Below the pieces are notes generated by a model. It saw nothing but the letters and a program-made list of their open reading frames with translations. It was not told the origin of the DNA and did not search any database. Position numbers and translations under genes: made by a program. A DNA stretch of 64,000 nt from Sediminicoccus rosea (GTDB lineage Bacteria > Pseudomonadota > Alphaproteobacteria > Acetobacterales > Acetobacteraceae): contig NZ_CP137852.1 of NCBI RefSeq assembly GCF_033547095.1, forward strand, positions 3,527,501 through 3,591,500, given 5' to 3'. Positions 8,055-15,382 of this stretch are shown piece by piece. Every line of letters starts with the position of its first letter. Within the stretch, counting starts at the first letter, position 1.

Positions 8055-9035
8055 ATGACCCCCATCCATCGCCGCACCGCGCTGGCGCTCGCCAGCGCCA
8101 CCGCAGGCCTGTCCTCCGCCCGGGCGCAGACCGGCGATTTCCCGAACAAACCACTGCGCATCATCGTGCCCTACACGCCGGGCGGGACGACCGACATCGC
8201 GACCCGCCTGGTCGCCGAGCCACTGGCACGCGCGCTGGGCCAGCCGGTGGTGATCGAGAACCGCCCGGGGGCGAACAGCATTCTCGGCGTGGGGGTCGCC
8301 GCCACCAGTCCGCCTGATGGCCACACCATGGTGATGGTGCTTCCAGCGCACGCGGCCAACGCGACGCTCCAGGCCGGGCGCTTGCCCTTCGACCCGCTGG
8401 CCTTCGCGCCCGTCTCGCTCGTGGTGCAAGCGCCGCTGGTGCTGGCAGGTAGCCGGCATGTGCCAGCGCAGAATCTGCGCGAATATCTCGACTATGCCCG
8501 CGCCCGCCCCGGGCAAGTGAACTATGGGTCCAGCGGAATCGGCGCAACCGCCCATCTCGCCATGGAGGATCTGCAGCTGCGGACCGGGCTGCGAATGGTC
8601 CATGTGCCCTACCGCGGCACACAACCGGCGCTAGCCGATCTCATGGCCGGGCATATCGGCATGATGTTCGACACCTATTCCACGCTGAAGCCGCAATTCG
8701 AAGCGGGCAACATCCGGCCGCTCGGCATCGCCACCGCCACGCGGCCGAGCTTCGCAGCCGAGTTGCCGACCATCATCGAGGGCGGCCTGCCGGATTTCGT
8801 GGTGAGCTCCTGGTGCATGCTGCTGGCGCCGCCCCGCACGCCGCAGGCCATCGTGGACCGGCTGTCCGCCGAAGTGGGGCGCATCGTGCGCCAACCCGCC
8901 ATGGCACAGCGCCTGCAGGAGATCGGCTTCGTGGTCGAGGGCCGACCTTCGGCCGACACTGGGACCTTTCTGCGGGCGGAAGTCACGCGCTGGGCCGGTG
9001 TCATTCGTTCGGCCGATGTGAAGGTGGACGGCTGA
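8055..9035 (+). CDS. TctC/Bug-family solute-binding protein (orphan)
   Basis: Bug-family periplasmic binding protein, 326 residues, with a twin-arginine-like signal (HRRTALALASA) cleaved near the SARAQ segment. Family motifs: RIIVPYTPGGTTDI, VVIENRPGANS, YGSSGIGATAHLAMEDL and MVHVPYRGTQPALADLMAGH. No TctA or TctB gene accompanies it; orphan Bug proteins are common in Burkholderiales and Acetobacteraceae and are thought to share permeases encoded elsewhere or to act as sensors. The start ATG has AAGGA 8 bases upstream. The gene stands alone between the DUF533 gene and a 486-base gap. Confidence 0.92.
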   Translation: MTPIHRRTALALASATAGLSSARAQTGDFPNKPLRIIVPYTPGGTTDIATRLVAEPLARALGQPVVIENRPGANSILGVGVAATSPPDGHTMVMVLPAHAANATLQAGRLPFDPLAFAPVSLVVQAPLVLAGSRHVPAQNLREYLDYARARPGQVNYGSSGIGATAHLAMEDLQLRTGLRMVHVPYRGTQPALADLMAGHIGMMFDTYSTLKPQFEAGNIRPLGIATATRPSFAAELPTIIEGGLPDFVVSSWCMLLAPPRTPQAIVDRLSAEVGRIVRQPAMAQRLQEIGFVVEGRPSADTGTFLRAEVTRWAGVIRSADVKVDG

Positions 9036-9521
9036 CGCACCGCCCTGTCCGCCTCATGAGCCTGAACGGGGCCGTACTCGCATACGTCTCCGGTTGTCGG
9101 GCCGCGCGGCGCTCGCTGGCGACGAGCTCCTGTCACCAAGCGTCATGGAGACGCCAGCGAGGAGCAGGCCCGCCCCGAAAGCCGAGAAAGCTGAGCATGA
9201 CCGGCCTCATTCTCCCGGAACCGCAGAAAGGGCCACGGCGGAACCGCGCTCCCTTCCAACGAAGACCAGGCGCGCGCGGGTGCGACTGACTTGGATCGGC
9301 GTCGCGAGGCCTGACATGCGGCGGACACAGTTCGACCGCGAGGCCGAGCAAGTCCAATGGCCGGGCATGCTGCCCCTGTCGCCTGGGTGGCCGGCCCGGA
9401 GACCTTGAACGAGCTGCAACCATGGGCCGCGTCCAGCCCGCCGATCATCCCGGCCCTGCCGCGCGCTGCCTCGGGCCTCCTCGTCATCCGGCAAATGCCA
9501 ACGCAGCCGGCGCGCCAGGCC
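9036..9521. other. Intergenic region between convergent genes, with an inverted repeat
   Basis: No credible gene is seen; the frames that stay open here have no ribosome site and no recognisable protein. The one clear structure is a perfect 10-base inverted repeat, CTCGCTGGCG at 9112-9121 and CGCCAGCGAG at 9152-9161, 30 bases apart, which could fold at the 3' end of either convergent transcript. No T-run follows. Confidence 0.5.
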
Positions 9522-10439
9522 TCACCCGGGTCCGAAGTCCCCGCCCCCGCTCCACCCGACAGCTTCCTCCCGCACCGCGTCGGCCATGCGCGCGGCGGCC
9601 AGACTGCGCGCCCCTGCCCGAGGCTCCGCCAGATAGAGCGTGCGGATGATCGGTTCATCGGCCAGCCGTGTCTCGCACAGCAGGCCGGCCTCGACCTCGG
9701 CGCTGACCGCCATGGACGACGCCAGCATCTGCGCCACGCCGCCCACCACCAGCGCCTTTTGCGGAGCCAGCGTTTCCACCTCGAAGCGAACATCAAGCGT
9801 GACGCCATGGCGAAGCGCCAACTCTTCCAGCCGCTGGCGAAAGGGGTTGCGCGGACCGGGCAGCACCAGCGGCACCTCCCCCAGGCGGCGAAAGAGCTGT
9901 GGCGCCTCGGCCCGGTAGCCAGCAGCGGCATGAGCCACGAGGCGCATTTCCTCCCGCAGCAGCGGCGTCAGGCGGATCGCGCGCGCGGGGGGCGGATCGA
10001 AGATCAGGGCGAGATCAGCGGCACCCGAGAGCATGGCGTCCTGCAGGTGATCGGCGAAGCCGCCGATGAAGCGGATGCTGACAGCGGGATGGGCGGGAAT
10101 GAAGCGCCGTGCGAGGCCGGCGCTTAGCCGCTCCAGAAAGAGCCAGGGCAGGCCGATGCTCACGGCGCCCGAAACCTCGCCCTGGCGACCGCGCATCCCT
10201 TCACGCAGCGCGTCGAGTTGCTGCAGCAGCGGCGCTGCGCGCTCCCGCAGCGCATGCCCCGCCTCGGTCAGGGCAAGGCCGCGGCCATGCCGGCGAAAGA
10301 GGGGCTGGCCCAGATCGGCCTCGAGCAGCCGCATCTGACGGCTCAGTGCCGTCTCGGCGATGCGCAGGCGAAGCGCCGCCTGGCGCAGGCTGCCGAGTTC
10401 GGCCACGGCCAGGAAGGTTCTCAGCTGGCGTAGGTCCAT
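9522..10439 (-). CDS. LysR-family transcriptional regulator
   Basis: LysR-type regulator, 305 residues. Residues 1-60 form the winged helix-turn-helix (MDLRQLRTFLAVAELGS, with the second helix around AETALSRQMRLLEADLG and the wing GQPLFRRHGRGLALT). Residues 90-295 are the inducer-binding domain with the usual SIGLPWLF strand. It is transcribed away from the Bug gene at 10545 and separated from it by 105 bases containing a symmetric ATCAG/CTGAT site, the normal arrangement for a LysR regulator that controls its divergent neighbour and itself. The inducer is probably a compound handled by the Bug/DUF1028/NTF2 set, which is unknown. Confidence 0.93.
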   Translation of the reverse strand: MDLRQLRTFLAVAELGSLRQAALRLRIAETALSRQMRLLEADLGQPLFRRHGRGLALTEAGHALRERAAPLLQQLDALREGMRGRQGEVSGAVSIGLPWLFLERLSAGLARRFIPAHPAVSIRFIGGFADHLQDAMLSGAADLALIFDPPPARAIRLTPLLREEMRLVAHAAAGYRAEAPQLFRRLGEVPLVLPGPRNPFRQRLEELALRHGVTLDVRFEVETLAPQKALVVGGVAQMLASSMAVSAEVEAGLLCETRLADEPIIRTLYLAEPRAGARSLAAARMADAVREEAVGWSGGGDFGPG

Positions 10440-10469
10440 GAAGCCTCTCGATCGCGAATTTCTCGCTGT

Positions 10470-10501
10470 CTGATTGATCCCGTTTATCAGAGATTGCTGA
10501 T
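10470..10501. promoter_or_regulatory. Putative LysR operator between divergent genes
   Basis: ATCAG (10486-10490) and CTGAT (10497-10501) form an exact inverted repeat with a six-base spacer, and a further CTGAT half-site lies at 10470-10474. The symmetric site fits the ATC-N9-GAT form of LysR boxes and sits between the lysR start (10439) and the Bug start (10545). Symmetry and position are observed; binding by this LysR is inferred. Confidence 0.5.
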
Positions 10502-10544
10502 CTGCGTCGCCTTAGCCTCCCCGCCGAACAGCCGGAGGCCCGCC

Positions 10545-11486
10545 ATGCTTCGCCTTGCCCTCGCCCTCCTCGCCGGCCTCCTGCCCGGTGCTTCCGCCCT
10601 GGCACAGGCCGAACTGCCGGCGCGCGGCATCACCATCATCGTTCCCTATGCGGCCGGCGGCGTCACCGACACGCTGGCACGGCTGATGGCCGAGCGCCTC
10701 ACGCCACGCCTCGGCGTGAACGTCCTTGCGGAAAACCGCAGCGGCGCGGGCGGGCTGATCGCAGCCCAGGCGGTGGCCCGCGCCCGACCGGACGGCGCAA
10801 CGCTGTTGATGCACAGCAGCGCCATCCTGGTCGTCGCCGCGAACACGCCCGACCTGCGCTTCGATCCCATCACCGAGCTAGCGCCGGTGGGCTTCGTCGC
10901 GGGGCTTCCTGCCGTGCTGGTGGTGAACCCCGCCGTGCCGGCGCGCAGCATGCCCGAATTGCTCGGCTGGCTGCGGGCCAATCCTGGCCGGGTGAATTGC
11001 GGCATCCTGGGCGAGGGCAGCACCGACCATCAGGCCTGCAAAGCTATCGAGCGCACCGCCGGCACCACAATGGAGTTCCCGGTCTATCGCGGCCTGCCGC
11101 CGCTCAACATCGACCTCCTGGCCGGGCTGATCCAGATGAATTTCGGGTCGGCCTCCATCCAGATGCCGCTGGTGCGCGAGGGCCGGCTGCGCGCACTCGC
11201 CGTGGGGACGGCGCAGCGACTGGCCGAATTACCGGAACTGCCGACGCTGCTGGAATCGGGCGTGCCCTATGACGGGCTGGCAGTGAATGCGCTCTTCGCG
11301 CCGGCCGGCACGCCCGCCCCGCTGCTGGCCCGGCTGAACGCCGAAGTCGCGGGGATCATGGCCGAGCCCGCGATGCGCGAGAGGATCGCGGGCATGGGTG
11401 CCCTGCCCGGCCCACCCGATGCCGCCTCCCTCGCCGCCACCTTCCGGCGCGACTGGGATCGCGCCCGCGCCGCCGCCCAACGCTGA
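10545..11486 (+). CDS. TctC/Bug-family solute-binding protein
   Basis: Bug-family periplasmic binding protein, 313 residues. I start it at the ATG at 10545 because GGAGG lies six bases upstream and the protein then opens with a clean signal peptide (MLRLALALLAGLLPG, cleavage near ALAQA). Motifs: ITIIVPYAAGGVTDTLARL, VLAENRSGAGG, ARPDGATLLMHSS and VNCGILGEGSTDHQACKAIE, the last being a variant of the usual YASSG segment with two cysteines. It is divergent from lysR and followed after 26 bases by the DUF1028 gene, so it is likely the uptake component of a LysR-controlled unit. Confidence 0.9.
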   Translation: MLRLALALLAGLLPGASALAQAELPARGITIIVPYAAGGVTDTLARLMAERLTPRLGVNVLAENRSGAGGLIAAQAVARARPDGATLLMHSSAILVVAANTPDLRFDPITELAPVGFVAGLPAVLVVNPAVPARSMPELLGWLRANPGRVNCGILGEGSTDHQACKAIERTAGTTMEFPVYRGLPPLNIDLLAGLIQMNFGSASIQMPLVREGRLRALAVGTAQRLAELPELPTLLESGVPYDGLAVNALFAPAGTPAPLLARLNAEVAGIMAEPAMRERIAGMGALPGPPDAASLAATFRRDWDRARAAAQR

Positions 11487-11512
11487 CCGCATCACCCAGG
11501 GAAGACACGTCC

Positions 11513-12241
11513 ATGACCTATTCCATCGTCGCCCGCTGCCCGAAGAGCGGCCAATACGGCATCGGTGTCGCCACCTATTCGCCCGTCGTCGGCAGCAATG
11601 TGCCGCTTGTGGTGCCGGGGCGCGGGGCCGTCGCGCATCAATGCGTTGCCTCACCGGCGTTCCGCGCCATGGCGGGGCGGCTGCTGGGTGAAGGCGCTTC
11701 GGCGGAGGGCGTGCTCGGCACGCTGGCTGCCTGCGATCCGTTCTGGCAGAGTCGGCAGGTGATCCTGGTTGATGCCTATGGCGGCGTCGCCGGCTTCACG
11801 GGCGAGCGTGCGCCGCCGCACGCCGGCCACCGCCTGGGCCAAGGCTTCGCTGTCGCCGGCAATGTGCTGACCGAGACCTGCCTCGCCGACACCTGGGAGG
11901 GCTATGTGGCCACCGAGGCCACCGATCTGCCGCTGGCCGAGCGGCTGGTGCGCGCATTGGAGGCCGGCGCACGCTCCGGTGGGCAGGCCGAGGGGCTGAC
12001 TTCTGCCGCGCTGCTGGTGGCAGGCCATGACAGCTTCCCATTGGTGGATCTGCGTGTGGACGTGCACGACACGCCGGTGAAGGCGCTGCGGCATGCCTGG
12101 GATTTCATGCGGCCGCTCGGCGACTATTACGTTCAGCGCAAGACCAACCCCATCGGGCTGCCGCGTTGGTGGCAGAAGCGGATGGAAGAGGTGCCGGGCT
12201 GGAAGCCCAACCATCTCGTCCAGGTGATCCCGCAGCAATAG
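11513..12241 (+). CDS. DUF1028 (Ntn-hydrolase-like) family protein
   Basis: DUF1028 protein, 242 residues, the normal size. It opens with the family hallmark MTYSIVARCPKSGQYGIGVA and contains VPGRGAVAHQCVAS and GFAVAGNVLTETC, the conserved blocks of the family, whose fold resembles Ntn hydrolases such as the proteasome beta subunit. Members are suggested to be amidases or peptidases acting on small molecules, but activity is not established. A GGGAAGA site precedes the ATG. The gene lies between a Bug binding protein and an NTF2-like gene under an apparent LysR switch, a setting that fits hydrolysis of an imported small molecule. Confidence 0.87.
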   Translation: MTYSIVARCPKSGQYGIGVATYSPVVGSNVPLVVPGRGAVAHQCVASPAFRAMAGRLLGEGASAEGVLGTLAACDPFWQSRQVILVDAYGGVAGFTGERAPPHAGHRLGQGFAVAGNVLTETCLADTWEGYVATEATDLPLAERLVRALEAGARSGGQAEGLTSAALLVAGHDSFPLVDLRVDVHDTPVKALRHAWDFMRPLGDYYVQRKTNPIGLPRWWQKRMEEVPGWKPNHLVQVIPQQ

Positions 12242-12251
12242 GAGGCAAGCC

Positions 12252-12626
12252 GTGCCGCATGACACCAAAACCCTTCTGCGTGACTTCGCCGCTGCCTGGA
12301 ACCGCCATGACATCGAGGGGCTTCTCGCCCTCGTCACCGAGGATTGCGTCTTCGAGACGGCGGCCGGCCCCACCGCGCAGGGCTCGATCTTCGCGGGAAA
12401 GGCAGCCTTGCGCGCAGCCTTTCCCGCCGCCTGGCAGACCTGGCCCGATGCGCGCTGGGAGGATGCGGTGCATGTGGTCGCAGGCAGCCGCGCCTTCAGT
12501 GAGTGGACCTTCCGCGGCACGGATCGGGCAGGGTCGGGTGTCGAGGTGCGCGGTGTCGATCTGTTCGAGATTCGTGACGGACTGATCGCCCGCAAGGACA
12601 CCTATCGCAAGGTCAGGACAGGCTGA
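12252..12626 (+). CDS. SnoaL/NTF2-like family protein
   Basis: Small single-domain protein of 124 residues with the cone-shaped SnoaL/NTF2-like pattern: an N-terminal helix with LLRDFAAAWNRHDIEGLLALV, then LVTEDCVFETAAGPTAQG, and a C-terminal strand-rich part containing VRGVDLFEIRDGLIARKDTY. Such proteins are isomerases, hydratases or dehalogenase-like enzymes, or simply ligand-binding partners. It starts with GTG at 12252, with GGAGG six bases upstream, and follows DUF1028 by ten bases, so it is the third gene of the LysR-linked unit. Confidence 0.85.
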   Translation: MPHDTKTLLRDFAAAWNRHDIEGLLALVTEDCVFETAAGPTAQGSIFAGKAALRAAFPAAWQTWPDARWEDAVHVVAGSRAFSEWTFRGTDRAGSGVEVRGVDLFEIRDGLIARKDTYRKVRTG

Positions 12627-12999
12627 GGAACCGAGGCGGCGCCGGCATGCGCTGCCGTGGGGCTGACCGGGAGGTTGCCCTACAGTCATCCATCAGACGC
12701 GACGGGCGCAAATTCACCGACGCAGCGCCGCGCGGTGGGCCAATCCGCCATGGCCTTGCCGGGCCCACTCGCATCGCTCAAGCCGCATGGAGCGACCGGC
12801 ACCCGAAAATCTTGCGCTGACAACGGCCAAGCCGGACTCCGTCCCGGCGACGAGTGCCACCCTGCGAAGCGCTTCCGCGCTCGCCTTCGGCCCCCGCCCC
12901 GCGAAGATGGCGGCCGGATCCGGCGGCAGGCCGGGGTGGACGAAAAATTTACGCACGTCCATCTATACCTGTCCTGTATTTTTGGATACGTTTCACAGA
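12627..12999. other. Intergenic region with AT-rich promoter-like end
   Basis: No gene with a ribosome site is seen. The frame of the downstream deacetylase is open upstream to 12787 but that part looks non-coding. The last 60 bases (about 12940-13000) are much richer in A and T than the surroundings, including AAAAATTTACG and CTGTATTTTTGGATACG, which suggests the promoter of the deacetylase gene; I cannot fix a -35/-10 pair. Confidence 0.4.
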
Positions 13000-13827
13000 A
13001 TGAGCATCCGCGATCGCTGGAATGGCCTCAGGCGGCGCAGCCTGGATCGCCTGGCGCGCCGCTTCTGCGCGGCGCGGGCGGAGAACCACGCGGGGCGCCC
13101 GCTGGTCAGCGTGGTCTTCGACGACATTCCCCAAAGCGCCGCGCTGGAGGGTGGGCGCGCCCTGCTCGCCCGTGGCATGCGCGGCACCTATTTCGTGGCC
13201 GGCGGCCTCGAAGGCGGCGTCGCGGCGGATGGTGAGCCCTTCTTCACCCGCGACGACCTGCTTCGCCTCGCCGGCGATGGTCATGAGATTGGCTGCCACA
13301 CCTTCAGCCATCGTTCGATGCCCCGGCTGAGTTCGACCGAGGTGATGGACGATCTCGCCCGCAACCGGGACTACCTGGCCTCCCGACTGGGCGAAATGCC
13401 GGTGCACAGCTTCGCCTACCCCTATGGGGACACCTGCCCGCGCACCAAGCGCATCGTGCGCCGCCATTTCCCGGTCGCGCGCGGGGTCTATCACGGTATC
13501 AATGAGGGCGCCCTCGACATCGCCCAGCTTCGGACGCTCGCCATCGAGACATGCGCCATGCACTGGGACATGTTTACGGCGGCCCTCGACCGCGCCGCCG
13601 CGACAAATGCTTGGGTGGTGCTGGTGACGCACGACGTGCGCTCTCGCCCAGGTCCCTGGGGCACGACGCCCACCGATATCGCCCGCGTCCTGGACGAGGT
13701 GCAGCGCCGGGGGATCGAGGTGCAGACCATGGCCAAAGCGCACGCGGCCGTTCGGGGCGGCGCGACGGCCCCGCCGGGGCTCATCTCCGCCGCTGCCCTG
13801 CCGGTCGATCGGCAGAGCATCGCGTGA
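13000..13827 (+). CDS. Polysaccharide deacetylase (CE4/NodB-like) family protein
   Basis: NodB-homology (carbohydrate esterase 4) protein, 275 residues, expected to remove N- or O-acetyl groups from a glycan using a metal ion. Motif 1 is VVFDDIPQ with Asp41 and Asp42; motif 2 is HTFSH with metal ligands His100 and His104; motif 3 is the FAYPYGD segment; the late motif is VLVTHDV. All main catalytic residues are present. The start is the ATG at 13000, giving MSIRDRWNGLRRRS; there is no signal peptide, so the enzyme is probably cytoplasmic or acts on lipid-linked precursors. Its stop overlaps the GTG start of an acyltransferase gene, which points to a joint role in envelope or exopolysaccharide modification. 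Confidence 0.85.
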   Translation: MSIRDRWNGLRRRSLDRLARRFCAARAENHAGRPLVSVVFDDIPQSAALEGGRALLARGMRGTYFVAGGLEGGVAADGEPFFTRDDLLRLAGDGHEIGCHTFSHRSMPRLSSTEVMDDLARNRDYLASRLGEMPVHSFAYPYGDTCPRTKRIVRRHFPVARGVYHGINEGALDIAQLRTLAIETCAMHWDMFTAALDRAAATNAWVVLVTHDVRSRPGPWGTTPTDIARVLDEVQRRGIEVQTMAKAHAAVRGGATAPPGLISAAALPVDRQSIA

Positions 13828-15023
13828 CCGCGGACCACCCCGCCCCGCCCGCATCGCTGGAGGGTGTGTCCCGCGGCGCCGGGCCCGGGTCGGCGAGCAT
13901 CCGCATCTTCACGAGCATGGACGAGGCCGAGGCCATGTGGCGTGCGGCGGAGCGAAGCCTGATCCACACCGCCTTCCAGACCTACGAGTGGCTCGCCACC
14001 TGGGTGGAGACACTCGGGACGGAGGTCGCGATCACCCCGCTGATCGTGCTGGTCGAGGAAGGGGAACGGCCGGTGATGCTGATCCCGCTCGGCCGTGCCA
14101 AGCGGCGGGGCATTGCGACCATCACCTTCCTGGGCGGCGAGGTCACCGATTACCACGCGCCGCTTGTGGCGGCAGACTGGCAGGATCGGCTGGCGCCGGC
14201 GGGCTTCGCGCCGCTCTGGACGCGCATCCTGGCCGCGCTGCCACGCGCGGATCTGCTGCGGCTCGGGCAGATGCCGGAGGACATCCTCGGCGTGCCGAAC
14301 CCCTTCGCGAGCCTGCCCGGCGCGCGGCCTTCCGATGTCGCCCTGAGCTTGCGCCTGCCGGCCAATGTGGAGGACTTCCGGCGCGGATTGCGGTCCAATC
14401 TGGCCTCCGACACCCGGCGCAAGCGCCGGCGCCTCGCCGAGATCGGCGCGGTCGAGCACGCGGTTGCACGCACGCCGGAGGAGATGTCGGCCGCGGTCGC
14501 CGCCATGGCCGACCGCAAGTCGCGCCGCTTCCTGGAAACGACGGGTAAGGACCCTTTCGCCCGCCCCGCCTTCCGGGCCTTCTACGACCGCATGTCCCAG
14601 CGCGTTCCGGGTGACGGCGCTGTGCAGGCAAGCGTGCTGCGGGTGGGCGGCGAGGTGGTGGCTGCCCATTGGGGTGTCGTCCATCGTGGCCGCTTCTACT
14701 ACCTGATGATCGGTTGGTCGGCGGGCGAGTGGTTTCGCTACTCCGTCGGTCGAATCCTGATCGACGCGCTCATCGCCGCGGCGATCGAGGACAGGCTCGA
14801 GGTCTTCGACCTCACCATCGGCGACGAGGCCTACAAATCCGATTGGGCGAATGAGCGCCTGACGCTGTTGGCGCTCAACCTTGCGCTGAGCCCGGCAGGG
14901 CGTGTCGTGCTGGCTGCCGAGGCGGCGCGTCACGCGCTGCGCGAGAGAGCGAAGCGGGTGCAGTGGCTGCGCGCCCTGGTCCGGCGCCTGGCCGGACGCA
15001 AGCCGTTGACCGACGGGGGCTGA
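13824..15023 (+). CDS. CelD/BioF2-like GNAT acyltransferase
   Basis: Protein of 399 residues related to the CelD/BioF2-like acetyltransferase group (Acetyltransf_6), often found in cellulose and exopolysaccharide clusters. The N-terminal half carries SLIHTAFQTYEWLATWVET and the GNAT-like C-terminal half (about 170-330) contains RRKRRRLAEIGAVEHAVA, RKSRRFLETTGKDPF and VVAAHWGVVHRGRFYYLMIG, all typical of the group. I start at the GTG at 13824, which overlaps the previous stop (GTGA), implying translational coupling with the deacetylase. No glycosyltransferase lies nearby, so the acyl acceptor is unknown. Confidence 0.82.
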   Translation: MTADHPAPPASLEGVSRGAGPGSASIRIFTSMDEAEAMWRAAERSLIHTAFQTYEWLATWVETLGTEVAITPLIVLVEEGERPVMLIPLGRAKRRGIATITFLGGEVTDYHAPLVAADWQDRLAPAGFAPLWTRILAALPRADLLRLGQMPEDILGVPNPFASLPGARPSDVALSLRLPANVEDFRRGLRSNLASDTRRKRRRLAEIGAVEHAVARTPEEMSAAVAAMADRKSRRFLETTGKDPFARPAFRAFYDRMSQRVPGDGAVQASVLRVGGEVVAAHWGVVHRGRFYYLMIGWSAGEWFRYSVGRILIDALIAAAIEDRLEVFDLTIGDEAYKSDWANERLTLLALNLALSPAGRVVLAAEAARHALRERAKRVQWLRALVRRLAGRKPLTDGG

Positions 15024-15024
15024 A

Positions 15025-15068
15025 CCACCGATCCGCGCGGCGTCAGCGCCGCCGCTCGGCTCCGGTGG
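15025..15068 (+). terminator. Putative terminator hairpin after the acyltransferase gene
   Basis: Two nested stems directly after the stop: outer CCACCG (15025-15030) with CGGTGG (15063-15068), inner GCGGCG (15037-15042) with CGCCGC (15047-15052) around loop TCAG. No T-run follows, so termination efficiency is uncertain; it may instead protect the 3' end. Confidence 0.45.
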
Positions 15069-15113
15069 ATAGCCCGCTCGAAGGCACGGCGACGCGCATC
15101 TAAGCCCCCAGCC

Positions 15114-15130
15114 TTTACGGCATCCTTACA
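15114..15130 (+). promoter_or_regulatory. KdpE-box-like direct repeat upstream of kdp
   Basis: TTTACG (15114-15119), five bases, then CTTACA (15125-15130). The Escherichia coli KdpE site is TTTATA, five bases, TTTACA; spacing here is identical and 9 of 12 repeat positions agree. It lies 76 bases before the first small ORF of the kdp operon, where an activator site is expected. Binding by the KdpE encoded at 22739 is inferred. Confidence 0.5.
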
Positions 15131-15165
15131 CGTCCGCTTCAGCTTCCGCATCGCGCCATCACGCG

Positions 15166-15198
15166 CCTTTGCGGCAGGGTTCCTTTGTTCCGCAAAGG
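15166..15198 (+). promoter_or_regulatory. Mutually exclusive hairpins over the first kdp ribosome site
   Basis: CCGCAAAGG (15190-15198) can pair perfectly with CCTTTGCGG (15166-15174), or its CAAAGG part can pair with the nearer CCTTTG (15182-15187) in a tight hairpin. Both structures cover AAAGGG (15194-15199), the only ribosome-site candidate for the ATG at 15206. This could be a structural switch or thermometer, or chance in GC-rich DNA. Confidence 0.4.
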
Positions 15199-15205
15199 GC
15201 TTCCC

Positions 15206-15289
15206 ATGCTCGACATCCTCCTTCTCGCCGCCGGCCTCGCCGGCTTTGCCTTGCTTGCCCTCTACATCCGCGCGATCGGGCGGGTGTGA
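15206..15289 (+). CDS. 27-residue single-span membrane peptide at the head of kdp
   Basis: Short ORF encoding 27 residues that are almost wholly one transmembrane helix: MLDILLLAAGLAGFALLALY followed by a short basic tail (IRAIGRV). It starts six bases after AAAGGG and ends two bases before the kdpF ATG, so it is part of the kdp transcript. It is not KdpF, which follows intact, but has the same size and topology. Small proteins of this kind occur beside kdpF in some other bacteria as far as I recall; a role as an additional lipid-like stabiliser of KdpABC is a guess. Confidence 0.55.
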   Translation: MLDILLLAAGLAGFALLALYIRAIGRV

Positions 15290-15291
15290 CG

Positions 15292-15381
15292 ATGGGCTAC
15301 GACCTCTGGCTCGGCGGCGCTGTCGCCTTGTGCCTCCTCGGCTACCTCCTTTGGGCCCTGCTGCGGCCTGAAAGCCTCTGA
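15292..15381 (+). CDS. kdpF: KdpF, small subunit of the potassium ATPase
   Basis: KdpF, 29 residues, one membrane helix, which sits in the KdpFABC complex and stabilises KdpA. The C-terminal half [15 protein letters not shown] lines up with the E. coli KdpF pattern LLGYLVYALINAEAF. It begins two bases after the preceding 27-residue ORF and its stop is one base before the kdpA ATG, so translation is probably coupled throughout. Confidence 0.88.
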   Translation: MGYDLWLGGAVALCLLGYLLWALLRPESL

Positions 15382-15382
15382 C

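Noticed and set aside
12787-12999. 71-residue N-terminal extension of the polysaccharide deacetylase
   Set aside because: The extension has no similarity to the family and crosses an AT-rich promoter-like stretch; MSIRDRW at 13000 is the natural start.
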